From contig JAADDJ010000037.1 of NCBI GenBank assembly GCA_013153965.1, positions 1 through 34,698 of the forward strand: a DNA stretch of 34,698 bases, written 5' to 3'. The notes beneath the pieces are model-generated. The model worked only from the letters and a program-made list of their open reading frames with translations, ran no database searches and was not told the origin of the DNA. Position numbers and translations under genes: made by a program. The stretch comes from Thermotogae bacterium. GTDB taxonomy: Bacteria; Hydrothermota; Hydrothermia; LBFQ01. This document shows, piece after piece, positions 9,807 to 18,929 of this stretch; positions within the stretch are counted from its first letter, which is position 1, and each line of letters opens with the position of its first letter.

Positions 9807-10532
9807 TTGAGCTCGGTCCTGCGAACGGAGAAACTGGTAAAGATATACCGCAAGCGGCGGGTGGTCAATGAGGTGAGCATAGAGGTGAAGCAGGGGGAGA
9901 TAGTTGGCCTTCTGGGTCCCAACGGTGCCGGCAAGACGACCACCTTCTATATGATCGTGGGAGCCATAAGGCCCAACGCGGGCAAGGTCTTTCTGGACGA
10001 CAGGGATATAACCAACCTACCCATGTTTAAGAGGGCGAGAATGGGCATAGGATACCTGCCGCAGGAGCCCTCCGTCTTCCGCTATCTGTCGGTATGGGAC
10101 AACATATACGGCGTTCTGGAGATGAGGGGGTACCCCCGCAAGGAGGCCCGGCGCAGGACGGAGGAGGTCATAGACATGCTCAACCTCGGGAAGGTGGTAA
10201 AGAGCCTCGGGGTCCAGCTGTCGGGTGGGGAGAGGAGGCGGGTGGAGGTGGCCCGGGCCATAGTTTTGGAGCCCAAATTCCTCCTTTTGGACGAGCCCTT
10301 CGCCGCCGTGGACCCCAAAACGCGGGAGGAGATTCAGGAGATGGTCCTCAAGCTCAAACAGATGAACATAGGCGTCGTCATCACCGACCACAACGTGCGA
10401 GAGACCTTGGAGATAACCGATAGAGCCTACATCATCTACGAGGGCCGGATACTCTTGGAGGGGACGACCGAGTACCTCATAAACAACCCCGAGGCGCGCA
10501 AACTCTATCTGGGGGAGAAGTTCCGGATGTGA
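9807..10532 (+). CDS. lptB: LPS export ABC transporter ATP-binding protein
   Basis: GPNGAGKTTTFYMIVGAIRP, IGYLPQEPSVFR, LSGGERRRVEVARAI, LLDEPFAAVDP, ITDHNVRETLEITDRAYII. Confidence 0.93.
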   Translation: MSSVLRTEKLVKIYRKRRVVNEVSIEVKQGEIVGLLGPNGAGKTTTFYMIVGAIRPNAGKVFLDDRDITNLPMFKRARMGIGYLPQEPSVFRYLSVWDNIYGVLEMRGYPRKEARRRTEEVIDMLNLGKVVKSLGVQLSGGERRRVEVARAIVLEPKFLLLDEPFAAVDPKTREEIQEMVLKLKQMNIGVVITDHNVRETLEITDRAYIIYEGRILLEGTTEYLINNPEARKLYLGEKFRM

Positions 10533-11416
10533 GACTGCTCCACGTCGTCGCCAAAAGGGGAGGGGGCGTCGGAAGGTACCTGAGCATCATAGAGAGGGCC
10601 GGGGAGCGCATCTGGGAGGTGGGTACGGGCCCTCCCCCCGGCGGATACGATGCCCTGATACTGCACGGCGTCGTACCGCACCGTCTCCTACCCGAAGGAC
10701 CAAAACTCCTCTACCTACACGGTTTGAGGGCCGTCAGCAGGAGGATAGTCCTTGGCGAGCGGGAGTTCAACCCTCTCCATATCCTCAAGCTCCTCAGATT
10801 CAGGCGCTACCTATCCGGATTCTCCGGCTTCCTCTTCCCGAGTGGGGCCATCCGTCGGAGGGCTTCCCGCATCTACGGGGTGGGCGGTGAGGTCGTGTAT
10901 CTTCCCTTTGATATCCCCCTGCCGGAGGGCCTCCGAACCGTGCCGCGAGGCGGGGAGATCCTCTGGGTGGGGAGGAGAAGCTGGATAAAGGGTTTGGACA
11001 CCCTCCTACAGGTGGCCGGGAGGTTGCCCGACTGGAATTTCCGCGTGGTGGGGGTGGAGGGTGAGTCCCGAGGCAACGTCCTATTCCTCGGGCGAGTCTC
11101 CCATTCAGACCTCCTGAGACTCTACGCCCGGGCGACCTTCACCCTGATAACCTCCTACTACGAGTCCTTCTCGTACGTTGTCCTTGAATCGGCGTCCCAA
11201 GGTACTCCAATTCTCGTCCTGAGAAGAGCGGAGGGGGCAGCTGAGATCCTGAGGATTCTGGGATTCGGTAGGGTCATGGATAATGCGAACGATTTGATTG
11301 ACTATCTGGCCAACTACACGCCGGAGGAGTTCTCCCTCCGCCCCGTCGGCGAAATCTTCCGCGTGGATGGGCACCTGGAGAGGTTGAGGGAGGCCTCGGA
11401 GAAACTTCTACAGTAA
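10529..11416 (+). CDS. Glycosyltransferase family 4
   Basis: GRVSHSDLLRLYARATFTLITSYYESFSYVVLESASQGTPILV; GTG start overlapping lptB stop. Confidence 0.85.
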   Translation: MRLLHVVAKRGGGVGRYLSIIERAGERIWEVGTGPPPGGYDALILHGVVPHRLLPEGPKLLYLHGLRAVSRRIVLGEREFNPLHILKLLRFRRYLSGFSGFLFPSGAIRRRASRIYGVGGEVVYLPFDIPLPEGLRTVPRGGEILWVGRRSWIKGLDTLLQVAGRLPDWNFRVVGVEGESRGNVLFLGRVSHSDLLRLYARATFTLITSYYESFSYVVLESASQGTPILVLRRAEGAAEILRILGFGRVMDNANDLIDYLANYTPEEFSLRPVGEIFRVDGHLERLREASEKLLQ

Positions 11417-11419
11417 AAT
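11414..11419 (+). promoter_or_regulatory. Putative -10 box TAAAAT, 9 nt before ATG; its TAA is the stop codon of the upstream gene
   Basis: CAG-TAA-AAT-ACCCGTTCT-ATG. Confidence 0.6.
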
Positions 11420-11428
11420 ACCCGTTCT

Positions 11429-12058
11429 ATGCAGAGGGTAAGCCCTACGCGGATGAACCTCCTCATCCGTAAGCGACAGATGAAGATAGCCCAACAGGGT
11501 GCGGACCTCCTACGCAAGAAGAGGGACGCCCTCATGAAGGAGTTCCAAAAGATGCTCAAACCCATAGTCCAAGCCCACAGGGAGTTGGACCGCACGGCCA
11601 GGGAGGCCATCACCTTCCTCTCCTTGGCCCTCGGTAAGGACGGGCCGGAGGCCGTGAGATCCGCCGCCCTGTCCTCCATGGGCAGGCTCAAGGTCAAGAG
11701 GGAGGAGGAGAAGGTGTGGGGCGTGCGCATACCTAAGTTGAAGGCCGAGCACGTCGTTCGCAAGAGCGCGGAGAGGGGCTACACCCTGCTAAGCGTGAGC
11801 GCCCGCATAGAGCTTACGGCGATGGCGTACGAGAGGCTCATGGCCAAGATATTTGAGCTGGTACCCCTTGAGGCCAAGATGAAGAAGATAGGTCAGGAGA
11901 TACGTAAGACCTCCCGGAGGGTGAATACCCTTGAGCAGAGGGTCATACCGCAGCTTCAGGCCGAGATGAGATTCATCCGTCAGGTTCTTGAGGACAGGGA
12001 GAGGGAGGACAAGTTCCGCCTCAAGAGGCTCAAGGCCAAGAAAGAGAAGAAATTCTGA
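11429..12058 (+). CDS. V-type ATP synthase subunit D
   Basis: SPTRMNLLIRKRQMKIAQQGADLLRKKRDALMKEF; C-terminal RRVNTLEQRVIPQLQAEMRFIRQVLEDREREDKFRLKRLK. Confidence 0.93.
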   Translation: MQRVSPTRMNLLIRKRQMKIAQQGADLLRKKRDALMKEFQKMLKPIVQAHRELDRTAREAITFLSLALGKDGPEAVRSAALSSMGRLKVKREEEKVWGVRIPKLKAEHVVRKSAERGYTLLSVSARIELTAMAYERLMAKIFELVPLEAKMKKIGQEIRKTSRRVNTLEQRVIPQLQAEMRFIRQVLEDREREDKFRLKRLKAKKEKKF

Positions 12059-14847
12059 TGATAGCGCTTCTACTATCCCAGTGGTCTTACGGATACAACA
12101 AGGTTGATTACAAGAATCTGAAGTGGGGCTATCTGGACGGGAAACACTTCAACGTCTATTTCTATCAGGGGGGAGAGCGGTTGGCGGAGTTCGCTCTGGC
12201 GGTTCTGGAGGAGGCCTACGAGGAGTATAAAGACTACTTTCCCGGGGCGGTGGGTAAGAAGGAGAAGATACCGGTCCTCATATACGTGTCCCCCAAGGAC
12301 TTCCAGATGACCAACGTATCCCCATACCTGATACCCGAGGGCGTCGGCGGATTCACGGAGGGTTTCAAGAGGAGGATAGTGGTGCCCTTCGCCGGCTCCT
12401 ACGCCGAGTTCCGGCACGTCCTGCGCCACGAGCTGGTCCATGCCTTCCAGTACTCCTACTCTCGGGGGCTCTCGTCCATGTTCTCGTCGCCTCCACCTCT
12501 CTGGTTCGTGGAGGGCATGGCCGAGTTCCTCTCGGAGGGTTGGAGTGTGCGCACCGAAGCGTACATGAGAGATATGGTCATAAACCTCACCCTACCTCCC
12601 CTGAGCGAGATGGATTACTACTCCGGCTACGTGGTCTATCGCTACGGCGAGGCCTTCTTCAACTACATTAAGGACATCTACGGGCGGGAGGCGGTTCGGG
12701 ACTTCATCAGGTACGGCATGGGAGGGAACATCCGCAGCGCCCTCAAACGTATAACCCACAAGGACCTGCCCGAGATAGACGAGGAATTCTCCATGTACAT
12801 CAAGGAGAGGGTCCTTAAGGCCATGGGGAGGTTCAACTTCCCCGACGATATAAAAAAGCTCACGAGCCGCAGGAGGGACCACTCATTCCTCAACCTCGGA
12901 ACTGCCATCTCCCCCGATGGCTCCAAGGTGGCCTTCATGTCCGACAGAGGAGGGCGCATAGGTATATACGTGATAGACCTCGCCACCCGCAAGGTGCATA
13001 AACTCCTGACGGCCGGACGCTCCCCCGACTTTGAGAACCTCCACATCCTCAAACCCTCCCTCAGCATATCCAAGGACAACCGCCTCGTGACTATATCGCA
13101 GGGGACCTACTCCGACATCCTCCACATATACGACCTCAACACCTTCAAGCGAGTGCGGAAGGTGCCTCTGGACTTTTTGGACGGCGCCCACGGGGCCCGC
13201 ATCTCCCCGAACGGCTCCAAGGTCGTCTTCGTCGGATACGTAAATGGCCGTACGGACCTCTACATATACGACGTGGAGGGAGATTCGTTCCGTAAGATAA
13301 CCGACGACGAGTGGAGCGAGGACGACCCCTACTGGTGGGACGACTCCACCGTCATATACGTCAGCGACAGGAACGACCTCGGGCAGATAGGCTCCTACTC
13401 CATATACCGGATGACTTTGGGAGGGGAGCCGGAGTACGTTTGGGGACGTCGTAAGATACTGCGCTCACCCATCCGGTGGAAGGATGGGGTTGCCTTCCTG
13501 ACCGACTACGATGGGGCGGTCAATCTCTTCCTCCTCCGGGGCGACAGCATCCTGATGCTCACCGATTACTTCACCGAGATAGCCCATCCCGACGTATCCG
13601 AGAATGGTCGCTTGGCCTTCTCAATGATGTGGGAGGGGGGATGGGACGTATTCTTGGCCCCCTACTCCGTTGACCCCAAATATGCGGTGAATCTGATGGA
13701 GGAGGAGGGCTACCCGAAGCCGGATTCAACCGTCTTGGCGGGCGTCGTGAAGCGCCCCTTGGGTTTCACCTTGGGGTTGGATATGGCCTTCGCCAATCTG
13801 GGATACTCCTCCTTCTACGGGACGGTGGGGACGTTCTACATGCTCTTCTCGGACATACCGGGAGATAACTGGATATTTTTGGAGATACTCGGCCAGTCGC
13901 AGAACATAGACAACTCCGAATTCGTATTCGTGTGGTACAACTTCAAGGGGCGGTTGGATAAGGTGGTCGGATTCTCCCAGCTCTGGAACTTCAAGTACCT
14001 GACACCCTACTTCGTCTTTGAGAAACGGCTCTCGGGAGAGTTGGGATTCCAATATCCCTTCACCCGGTACTTCAGAAGTGAGGGATACCTATCCGCCCAC
14101 TACAACACGTGGATAAGGTTCCACGAGGATTCCCTGCCCTACTACTGCGTATTCCAAGCCGTACCCACGCCCGGATGTAAGGTGCCGGAGGTGGTTTATC
14201 CCAAGGGCTACGACGTGGCCCTATCGTTGGTCTATGACGACGTCCTGCTGACCAACTACGGCTCAACGGACGGCGTAAGGTGGAGACTCGTCGGTGCCAC
14301 GAGCCTTCCCAACTCGCAGGTGGATTTCCGGACCCTCTTCTTTGAGGGGATGCTCTTCAGGAGGATAACCTACAGGAGCATATGGGCGAACCGTCTCGTT
14401 CTCGCCCGGAGCGTGGGCAGGCACCGGGACGCCTTCACGGCCGGCGGCCCTTACGGCTTGAGGGCGTACGACCTCTTCTACTTCTTCTACGACGAGAGCG
14501 GCAAGCCCGTGCGCTACCTCATAGGCAACAATCTGGCACTCCTCAACTCCGAGATAAGGTTTCCCTTCTTGGACCGGTTGAAGTTCGGATTCCTGCCCTT
14601 TGAGATAAGGGGCATAAGGGCCTTGGCCTTCTTTGACATCGGGAACGCTTGGTTTGACGAGGATATACCGTTGGATAAGTTTCAGCCCATAAGGGACGGG
14701 GCCCTGTGGGACCTCTTCGCCGACGTTGGGGTGGGCTTGAGGTTGAATCTCGGATACTTCCCCCTGAGACTGGACTACGCCTATCCCACGGATTTCCGCC
14801 GTCTCTATCCGGCCCGGTGGGTCATATCCTTCGGCTGGGACTTCTAA
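12058..14847 (+). CDS. Outer-membrane-associated protein: HExxH peptidase-like domain, PD40/TolB propeller, Omp85-like C-terminal barrel
   Basis: LRHELVHAFQ...WFVEGMAEFLSEGW; PD40 repeats ISPDGSKVAFMSDRGG and ISPNGSKVVFVGY; C-terminal FDIGNAWF...LRLNLGYFPLRLDYAYPTD...WVISFGWDF. Confidence 0.85.
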   Translation: MIALLLSQWSYGYNKVDYKNLKWGYLDGKHFNVYFYQGGERLAEFALAVLEEAYEEYKDYFPGAVGKKEKIPVLIYVSPKDFQMTNVSPYLIPEGVGGFTEGFKRRIVVPFAGSYAEFRHVLRHELVHAFQYSYSRGLSSMFSSPPPLWFVEGMAEFLSEGWSVRTEAYMRDMVINLTLPPLSEMDYYSGYVVYRYGEAFFNYIKDIYGREAVRDFIRYGMGGNIRSALKRITHKDLPEIDEEFSMYIKERVLKAMGRFNFPDDIKKLTSRRRDHSFLNLGTAISPDGSKVAFMSDRGGRIGIYVIDLATRKVHKLLTAGRSPDFENLHILKPSLSISKDNRLVTISQGTYSDILHIYDLNTFKRVRKVPLDFLDGAHGARISPNGSKVVFVGYVNGRTDLYIYDVEGDSFRKITDDEWSEDDPYWWDDSTVIYVSDRNDLGQIGSYSIYRMTLGGEPEYVWGRRKILRSPIRWKDGVAFLTDYDGAVNLFLLRGDSILMLTDYFTEIAHPDVSENGRLAFSMMWEGGWDVFLAPYSVDPKYAVNLMEEEGYPKPDSTVLAGVVKRPLGFTLGLDMAFANLGYSSFYGTVGTFYMLFSDIPGDNWIFLEILGQSQNIDNSEFVFVWYNFKGRLDKVVGFSQLWNFKYLTPYFVFEKRLSGELGFQYPFTRYFRSEGYLSAHYNTWIRFHEDSLPYYCVFQAVPTPGCKVPEVVYPKGYDVALSLVYDDVLLTNYGSTDGVRWRLVGATSLPNSQVDFRTLFFEGMLFRRITYRSIWANRLVLARSVGRHRDAFTAGGPYGLRAYDLFYFFYDESGKPVRYLIGNNLALLNSEIRFPFLDRLKFGFLPFEIRGIRALAFFDIGNAWFDEDIPLDKFQPIRDGALWDLFADVGVGLRLNLGYFPLRLDYAYPTDFRRLYPARWVISFGWDF

Positions 14848-15691
14848 ACGGCAGCTGCAGGAGGCTCTTGAGAGCGATAGGCTCGGGTCCGTGGCGAAGA
14901 CTCTTGAGGGCGTACTTGAGGGCCCCCTTCCTGTCTCCCGAGCGCAACAGCCTACGGGATAGGGCCCCGTAGAAGTGGCGTTTCACCTTCCTATGGAGGC
15001 TCGGCGGAAGATACTCTCCCACTACCTCAAGGAGTCTCTCGTAGTGGAGGGGAGCGTCGGGAGATTGGCGGAGCCGCAAACCGTCGGGGCGGTTCTGGTA
15101 ATGCACCACCCCGGCAAAATTGTAAAATCCAACTTTATAATTTAGGAAGAGACGGAGCGAAAATTCCCAGTCCTCCAGAAGGGTCAGCCTCTCGTTGAAT
15201 CCTCCGAGCTTCAGGAAGGTATCACGTCGCACCATCAGGGCACCCACCTGCGGAATGAACCCATACCCCCCGAAGGGGAAGAGCAGGCGCCTTAGGAGGG
15301 GGCGAGGGCTATCGGCGTAGGCCAGCCCTATAGGCTCCCCGCTGCGGTGGTCTATCACGAGGACGTTGCACACGGACGCGTCGTAGTTTCCGTCCATGAG
15401 ATGGTGGGCCTGCAGGGCTAATCTGCCATCAACGTACTCGTCGTCGTCGTCCAAGAAAGCTACGAGAGGTGCGTCGGCCATCTCCACCAGGCGGTTCCGC
15501 ACGTAGGAGGGGTTGCCCGTGTGGGGGAAGCGCACCACCCGCACGCGCGGATGGTCGTATCTGACCGGTGGGGTACTCCCGTCATCCCCTATCCAAACCT
15601 CGTGCGGGTACCTCTGGCGCAGGACGCTCTCCACGGCCCGCCTTAGGGCCTCGTGGCGGTTGTAGGTGGGGATTATTACGGCTACCTTCAC
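14822..15691 (-). CDS. Glycosyltransferase family 2
   Basis: MKVAVIIPTYNRHEALRRAVESVLRQ, VAFLDDDDEY, LEDWEFSLRLF; GTG start overlapping upstream stop. Confidence 0.93.
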   Translation of the reverse strand: MKVAVIIPTYNRHEALRRAVESVLRQRYPHEVWIGDDGSTPPVRYDHPRVRVVRFPHTGNPSYVRNRLVEMADAPLVAFLDDDDEYVDGRLALQAHHLMDGNYDASVCNVLVIDHRSGEPIGLAYADSPRPLLRRLLFPFGGYGFIPQVGALMVRRDTFLKLGGFNERLTLLEDWEFSLRLFLNYKVGFYNFAGVVHYQNRPDGLRLRQSPDAPLHYERLLEVVGEYLPPSLHRKVKRHFYGALSRRLLRSGDRKGALKYALKSLRHGPEPIALKSLLQLPFRSPSRRI

Positions 15692-16638
15692 CGGAGGAAC
15701 TTATACACCACCATACCCTTTCTGGAGGCGGCGTAGATGTAGTCCCCCTGCACCACTATGTCAAAGACGTAATCCCCCTTGTATATGGGTGGTCTGTAGC
15801 GGGCCACCTCCACCTTCCTGAAGGGGTCTATCACGCTCACGCCTCCGTCCCCGAAGGCCACGAAGATCAGGTTGTTTATCGCCTTAACGTTTAGGGCGGA
15901 GCCGGGACCCTTGGCCCACCTTATCTCCTTAGGTTGGGACGGGTCGCTCACGTCAAACAGCTGGACCCCATCCCTCCCCAGAGCCACGTACGCCACGCCA
16001 CCCTCCACCTCAACGCTTATGGCAAATCCGCGCGTGGGTGCCTGCCCCACGATCCGGGGCCTGCGCGGGTTTGAGATGTCAAAGACCTTCAACCCTCCTC
16101 TCCCGGCCGCTATGTACGCGTATTTGCCCTTAACGGTGATGCCGCGGGTGAATCCGCCGGTCTTCGTCAGACTTACAAGGCGGGGGCGTGCAGGGTTGGA
16201 GAGACTCAATATGGCGAATCCGGAATCTCCCACGGTCACGTAAAGACGATTCCCCCGCAGGAGGACCTCCATGACCGTGTCGGGTAGCGGAACCGTGTAC
16301 ATCTCCCTGACCATGTTGGGATTGGAGACGTTGAACACGGATAGACCCTTGTAGCCGTGGCCCACGTACAGGTACTTGCCCTTGAGGGCGAGACCGAGGG
16401 GCATGTTGGTGGTGTTGAATGTGGCCTCCCTATAGAGACTCTCGGGCTTGGAGACATCTACGATGTATATACGGCGCAGGGAGGATAGGTACGCGTACCT
16501 GTTGCCAACGGCCAAACCGAAGCACGGGGTGGGCAGCCGGAGGCGCTTGACCAGCGTCATATTGAGGGAGTCGGGCTTGTACTTGTTCGCTCCGAGGGTA
16601 TCCTCCTGCCACATCTGACCGAAAATCAGCAGAATCAT
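15688..16638 (-). CDS. LVIVD-repeat propeller protein, probably exported
   Basis: Repeated GKYAYIAAGRGGLKVFDISNPRRPRIVG-type units. Start refined from 16725 to ATG 16638 (M30), 7 nt after TAAAAT. Confidence 0.88.
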   Translation of the reverse strand: MILLIFGQMWQEDTLGANKYKPDSLNMTLVKRLRLPTPCFGLAVGNRYAYLSSLRRIYIVDVSKPESLYREATFNTTNMPLGLALKGKYLYVGHGYKGLSVFNVSNPNMVREMYTVPLPDTVMEVLLRGNRLYVTVGDSGFAILSLSNPARPRLVSLTKTGGFTRGITVKGKYAYIAAGRGGLKVFDISNPRRPRIVGQAPTRGFAISVEVEGGVAYVALGRDGVQLFDVSDPSQPKEIRWAKGPGSALNVKAINNLIFVAFGDGGVSVIDPFRKVEVARYRPPIYKGDYVFDIVVQGDYIYAASRKGMVVYKFLR

Positions 16639-16645
16639 AGGATGT

Positions 16646-16651
16646 ATTTTA
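16646..16651 (-). promoter_or_regulatory. Putative -10 box TAAAAT, 7 nt before ATG 16638
   Basis: Minus strand TAAAAT-ACATCCT-ATG. Confidence 0.6.
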
Positions 16652-16671
16652 CCCCCGAGGTATTCTCCCGG

Positions 16672-16677
16672 TAGAAT
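16672..16677 (+). promoter_or_regulatory. Putative -10 box TAGAAT, 7 nt before peroxiredoxin ATG
   Basis: TAGAAT-ACACGTT-ATG. Confidence 0.6.
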
Positions 16678-16684
16678 ACACGTT

Positions 16685-17164
16685 ATGCCGAACGTAGGAG
16701 ATCTGGCACCGGACTTCACGCTCAAGGATGAGTCGGGACGGGACGTGTCCCTCTCGGCTCTTAAGGGTAGATGGGTCGTCCTCTACTTCTACCCCAAGGA
16801 CGATACGCCCGGATGCACCACCGAAGCCAAGGGATTTACGGCTCTCGCCGACGAGTTCGCCCGCCTCGGGGCTGCGGTCGTGGGTGTGAGCCCGGACCCA
16901 CCCCAGAGACACGCCAAGTTCAAGCGTAAGCACGGCCTGAAGGTCGTACTGTTGAGCGATCCCGAGGCGCGGGTCCTGCGGGCCTACGGGGCTTGGGGTA
17001 AGAGGCGGGTCAGAGGTAAGGAGCGGGAGGGGGTGATAAGGAGCACGTACCTTATAGACCCCGAGGGGAGGGTGGCGCACGTCTGGCCCAAGGTCCGGCC
17101 CAAGGGACACGCGGAGGAGGTCCTTGAGGTTCTGAAGGCGCTCGTGGAGGGCCGGAACCCTTGA
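16685..17164 (+). CDS. bcp: Thioredoxin-dependent peroxiredoxin, BCP/PrxQ type
   Basis: GDLAPDFTLKDESG, VLYFYPKDDTPGCTTEAKGF. Confidence 0.95.
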   Translation: MPNVGDLAPDFTLKDESGRDVSLSALKGRWVVLYFYPKDDTPGCTTEAKGFTALADEFARLGAAVVGVSPDPPQRHAKFKRKHGLKVVLLSDPEARVLRAYGAWGKRRVRGKEREGVIRSTYLIDPEGRVAHVWPKVRPKGHAEEVLEVLKALVEGRNP

Positions 17165-17171
17165 ACCACCT

Positions 17172-17177
17172 TATAAT
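17172..17177 (+). promoter_or_regulatory. Putative -10 box TATAAT, 12 nt before map ATG
   Basis: TATAAT-AGCGGCCGCAAG-ATG. Confidence 0.55.
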
Positions 17178-17189
17178 AGCGGCCGCAAG

Positions 17190-17963
17190 ATGGTTATTCT
17201 CAAGAGCAGTACCGACCTGGTCGGACTACGCGAAGCAGCACGCATAGCCTCCGAGGCCCTGAGGATCGCCAAGAGGATGATAGCCGACGGAGTGTCGGCC
17301 GCCGACATAGACGAGGTCTTGAGGGATTACATATACTCGCAGGGAGCCCGCCCCTCCTTCCTCAACTACGAGGTGGAAGATAAGATATACAGGTACAGCA
17401 CCTGCATCTCCATAGACAACGAGATCGTACATGGACTGCCTCTCAAGAGCAAGGTGCTTAAGGCTCCCATGCTGGTAAAGGTTGATGTGGGAGTCTATAA
17501 GGATGGCTACCACGCCGATACCGCTTGGACCTTCGCCCTCGGGGACGTCTCGGATGAAGCCCGCCGCCTGATGCGGGCCACCAAGGAGGCCCTCTACAGG
17601 GCCATAGACGTCATACGTCCCGGGGCACGCATATCCGACATCACCTACGCCATAGATGAGGTCGCTCGCAGGTACGGCTTCAGGCCCGCGGAGACGGTGA
17701 CGGGCCACGGGGTCGGCCTTGAGCTTCACGAGGACCCCATAATCCCCAACAATCCCAAGGATCTGGATAAGGACGGCAGGTTGCGCCGAGGCATGACCTT
17801 GGCGATAGAGCCCATGATAAACGCCGGAACCGAGGAGGTGATAACCCTGCCGGACGGATGGACGATCGTCACGGCCGATGGATCCCTATCCGCCCACTAC
17901 GAGCACACCGTGTATGTAGGTAAGGAAGGTCCGGAGATTTTGACGGAGGACATAGATGGCTAA
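17190..17963 (+). CDS. map: Methionine aminopeptidase type I
   Basis: [50 protein letters not shown]. Confidence 0.95.
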   Translation: MVILKSSTDLVGLREAARIASEALRIAKRMIADGVSAADIDEVLRDYIYSQGARPSFLNYEVEDKIYRYSTCISIDNEIVHGLPLKSKVLKAPMLVKVDVGVYKDGYHADTAWTFALGDVSDEARRLMRATKEALYRAIDVIRPGARISDITYAIDEVARRYGFRPAETVTGHGVGLELHEDPIIPNNPKDLDKDGRLRRGMTLAIEPMINAGTEEVITLPDGWTIVTADGSLSAHYEHTVYVGKEGPEILTEDIDG

Positions 17964-18171
17964 GAAGGGCACCATCCGGATGGAAGGAACGGTGGTTGAA
18001 GTTCTGCCCAACACGATGTTCAAGGTGCGCCTTGACAACGGCATAGAGGTCAAGGCCCATCTCAGCGGTAAGATGAGGGTAAGATGGATAAGGATAGTCC
18101 CGGGAGACAGGGTGGTCGTAGAGCTGAGCGCGTACGACCTAACCAGAGGAAGGATAGTCGCCCGAAAGTAG
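17956..18171 (+). CDS. infA: Translation initiation factor IF-1
   Basis: [41 protein letters not shown]...[21 protein letters not shown]. Confidence 0.95.
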   Translation: MAKKGTIRMEGTVVEVLPNTMFKVRLDNGIEVKAHLSGKMRVRWIRIVPGDRVVVELSAYDLTRGRIVARK

Positions 18172-18929
18172 CGGAAGTCTCCATCGTAGGTGGGGAATTT
18201 GAGCACTTCCTGCTGACGAATCCTTTGAGGTGTAGGGGAAAGTGCTCCTACGTCTTCATCCGGATAGAGGGGGAGGATAGGGAGCGGCTCGTCAAGATAC
18301 TTCGCATCCGCAATCACCGTCAGGGGGAAGAGTTGCGCAAGGCCCAATTCGTGAGGGAGGCCTCCCGTAAGGAGGTACTCCGCATGATGAAGAACATGGT
18401 CAAGGGGATCCTCTGGGAGAGGGGACTGAACGTCAAGTTGGGGGAGACCTTCATTGATCTGGAGAAGGGGATCCTGACCGTTGAGTACATATCCGACAGG
18501 CCCATAAACGACGTCAGGAGCCTCGCTGCAAACATAGCCAAATTCCTGCATCTGCGGGTTGAGTTCGTCTTCGTCCCCCGCCAGCGGTACGCCGCCCGTG
18601 TGGGATGGCTGGGAAGGTGCGGTCTGGAGCTGTGCTGCCACACGTGGCTGAAAAACGTCCCGAGCATAACGCAGGACATGGCCCGCCGCCAGTACCTGTT
18701 CGCCGCCCCCGACAAGCTCACCGGGGCCTGCGGACGGCTCCTCTGCTGTCTCGCCTTTGAGATGCCCTATTACAACGAAATGGCCCGGAGGGTGCCCCGC
18801 CTCAACGCTATAATAGACACCGAGAGGGGTAAAGCGAAGGTGGTTGAGGTGAATGTGGTGGCGGGATACTACGTTTTAAGGTACGAGGACGGCAAAAAGG
18901 AGAAGTTCAAGATTGAAGGAGCACCTTAG
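18084..18929 (+). CDS. PSP1 domain protein (YaaT-like)
   Basis: [24 protein letters not shown]...[46 protein letters not shown]. Confidence 0.9.
   Translation: MDKDSPGRQGGRRAERVRPNQRKDSRPKVAEVSIVGGEFEHFLLTNPLRCRGKCSYVFIRIEGEDRERLVKILRIRNHRQGEELRKAQFVREASRKEVLRMMKNMVKGILWERGLNVKLGETFIDLEKGILTVEYISDRPINDVRSLAANIAKFLHLRVEFVFVPRQRYAARVGWLGRCGLELCCHTWLKNVPSITQDMARRQYLFAAPDKLTGACGRLLCCLAFEMPYYNEMARRVPRLNAIIDTERGKAKVVEVNVVAGYYVLRYEDGKKEKFKIEGAP

Noticed and set aside
15438-15452. GTC/TCG trinucleotide repeat
   Set aside because: Encodes the acidic FLDDDDEY metal-binding motif of the GT2 enzyme; not a microsatellite of interest.
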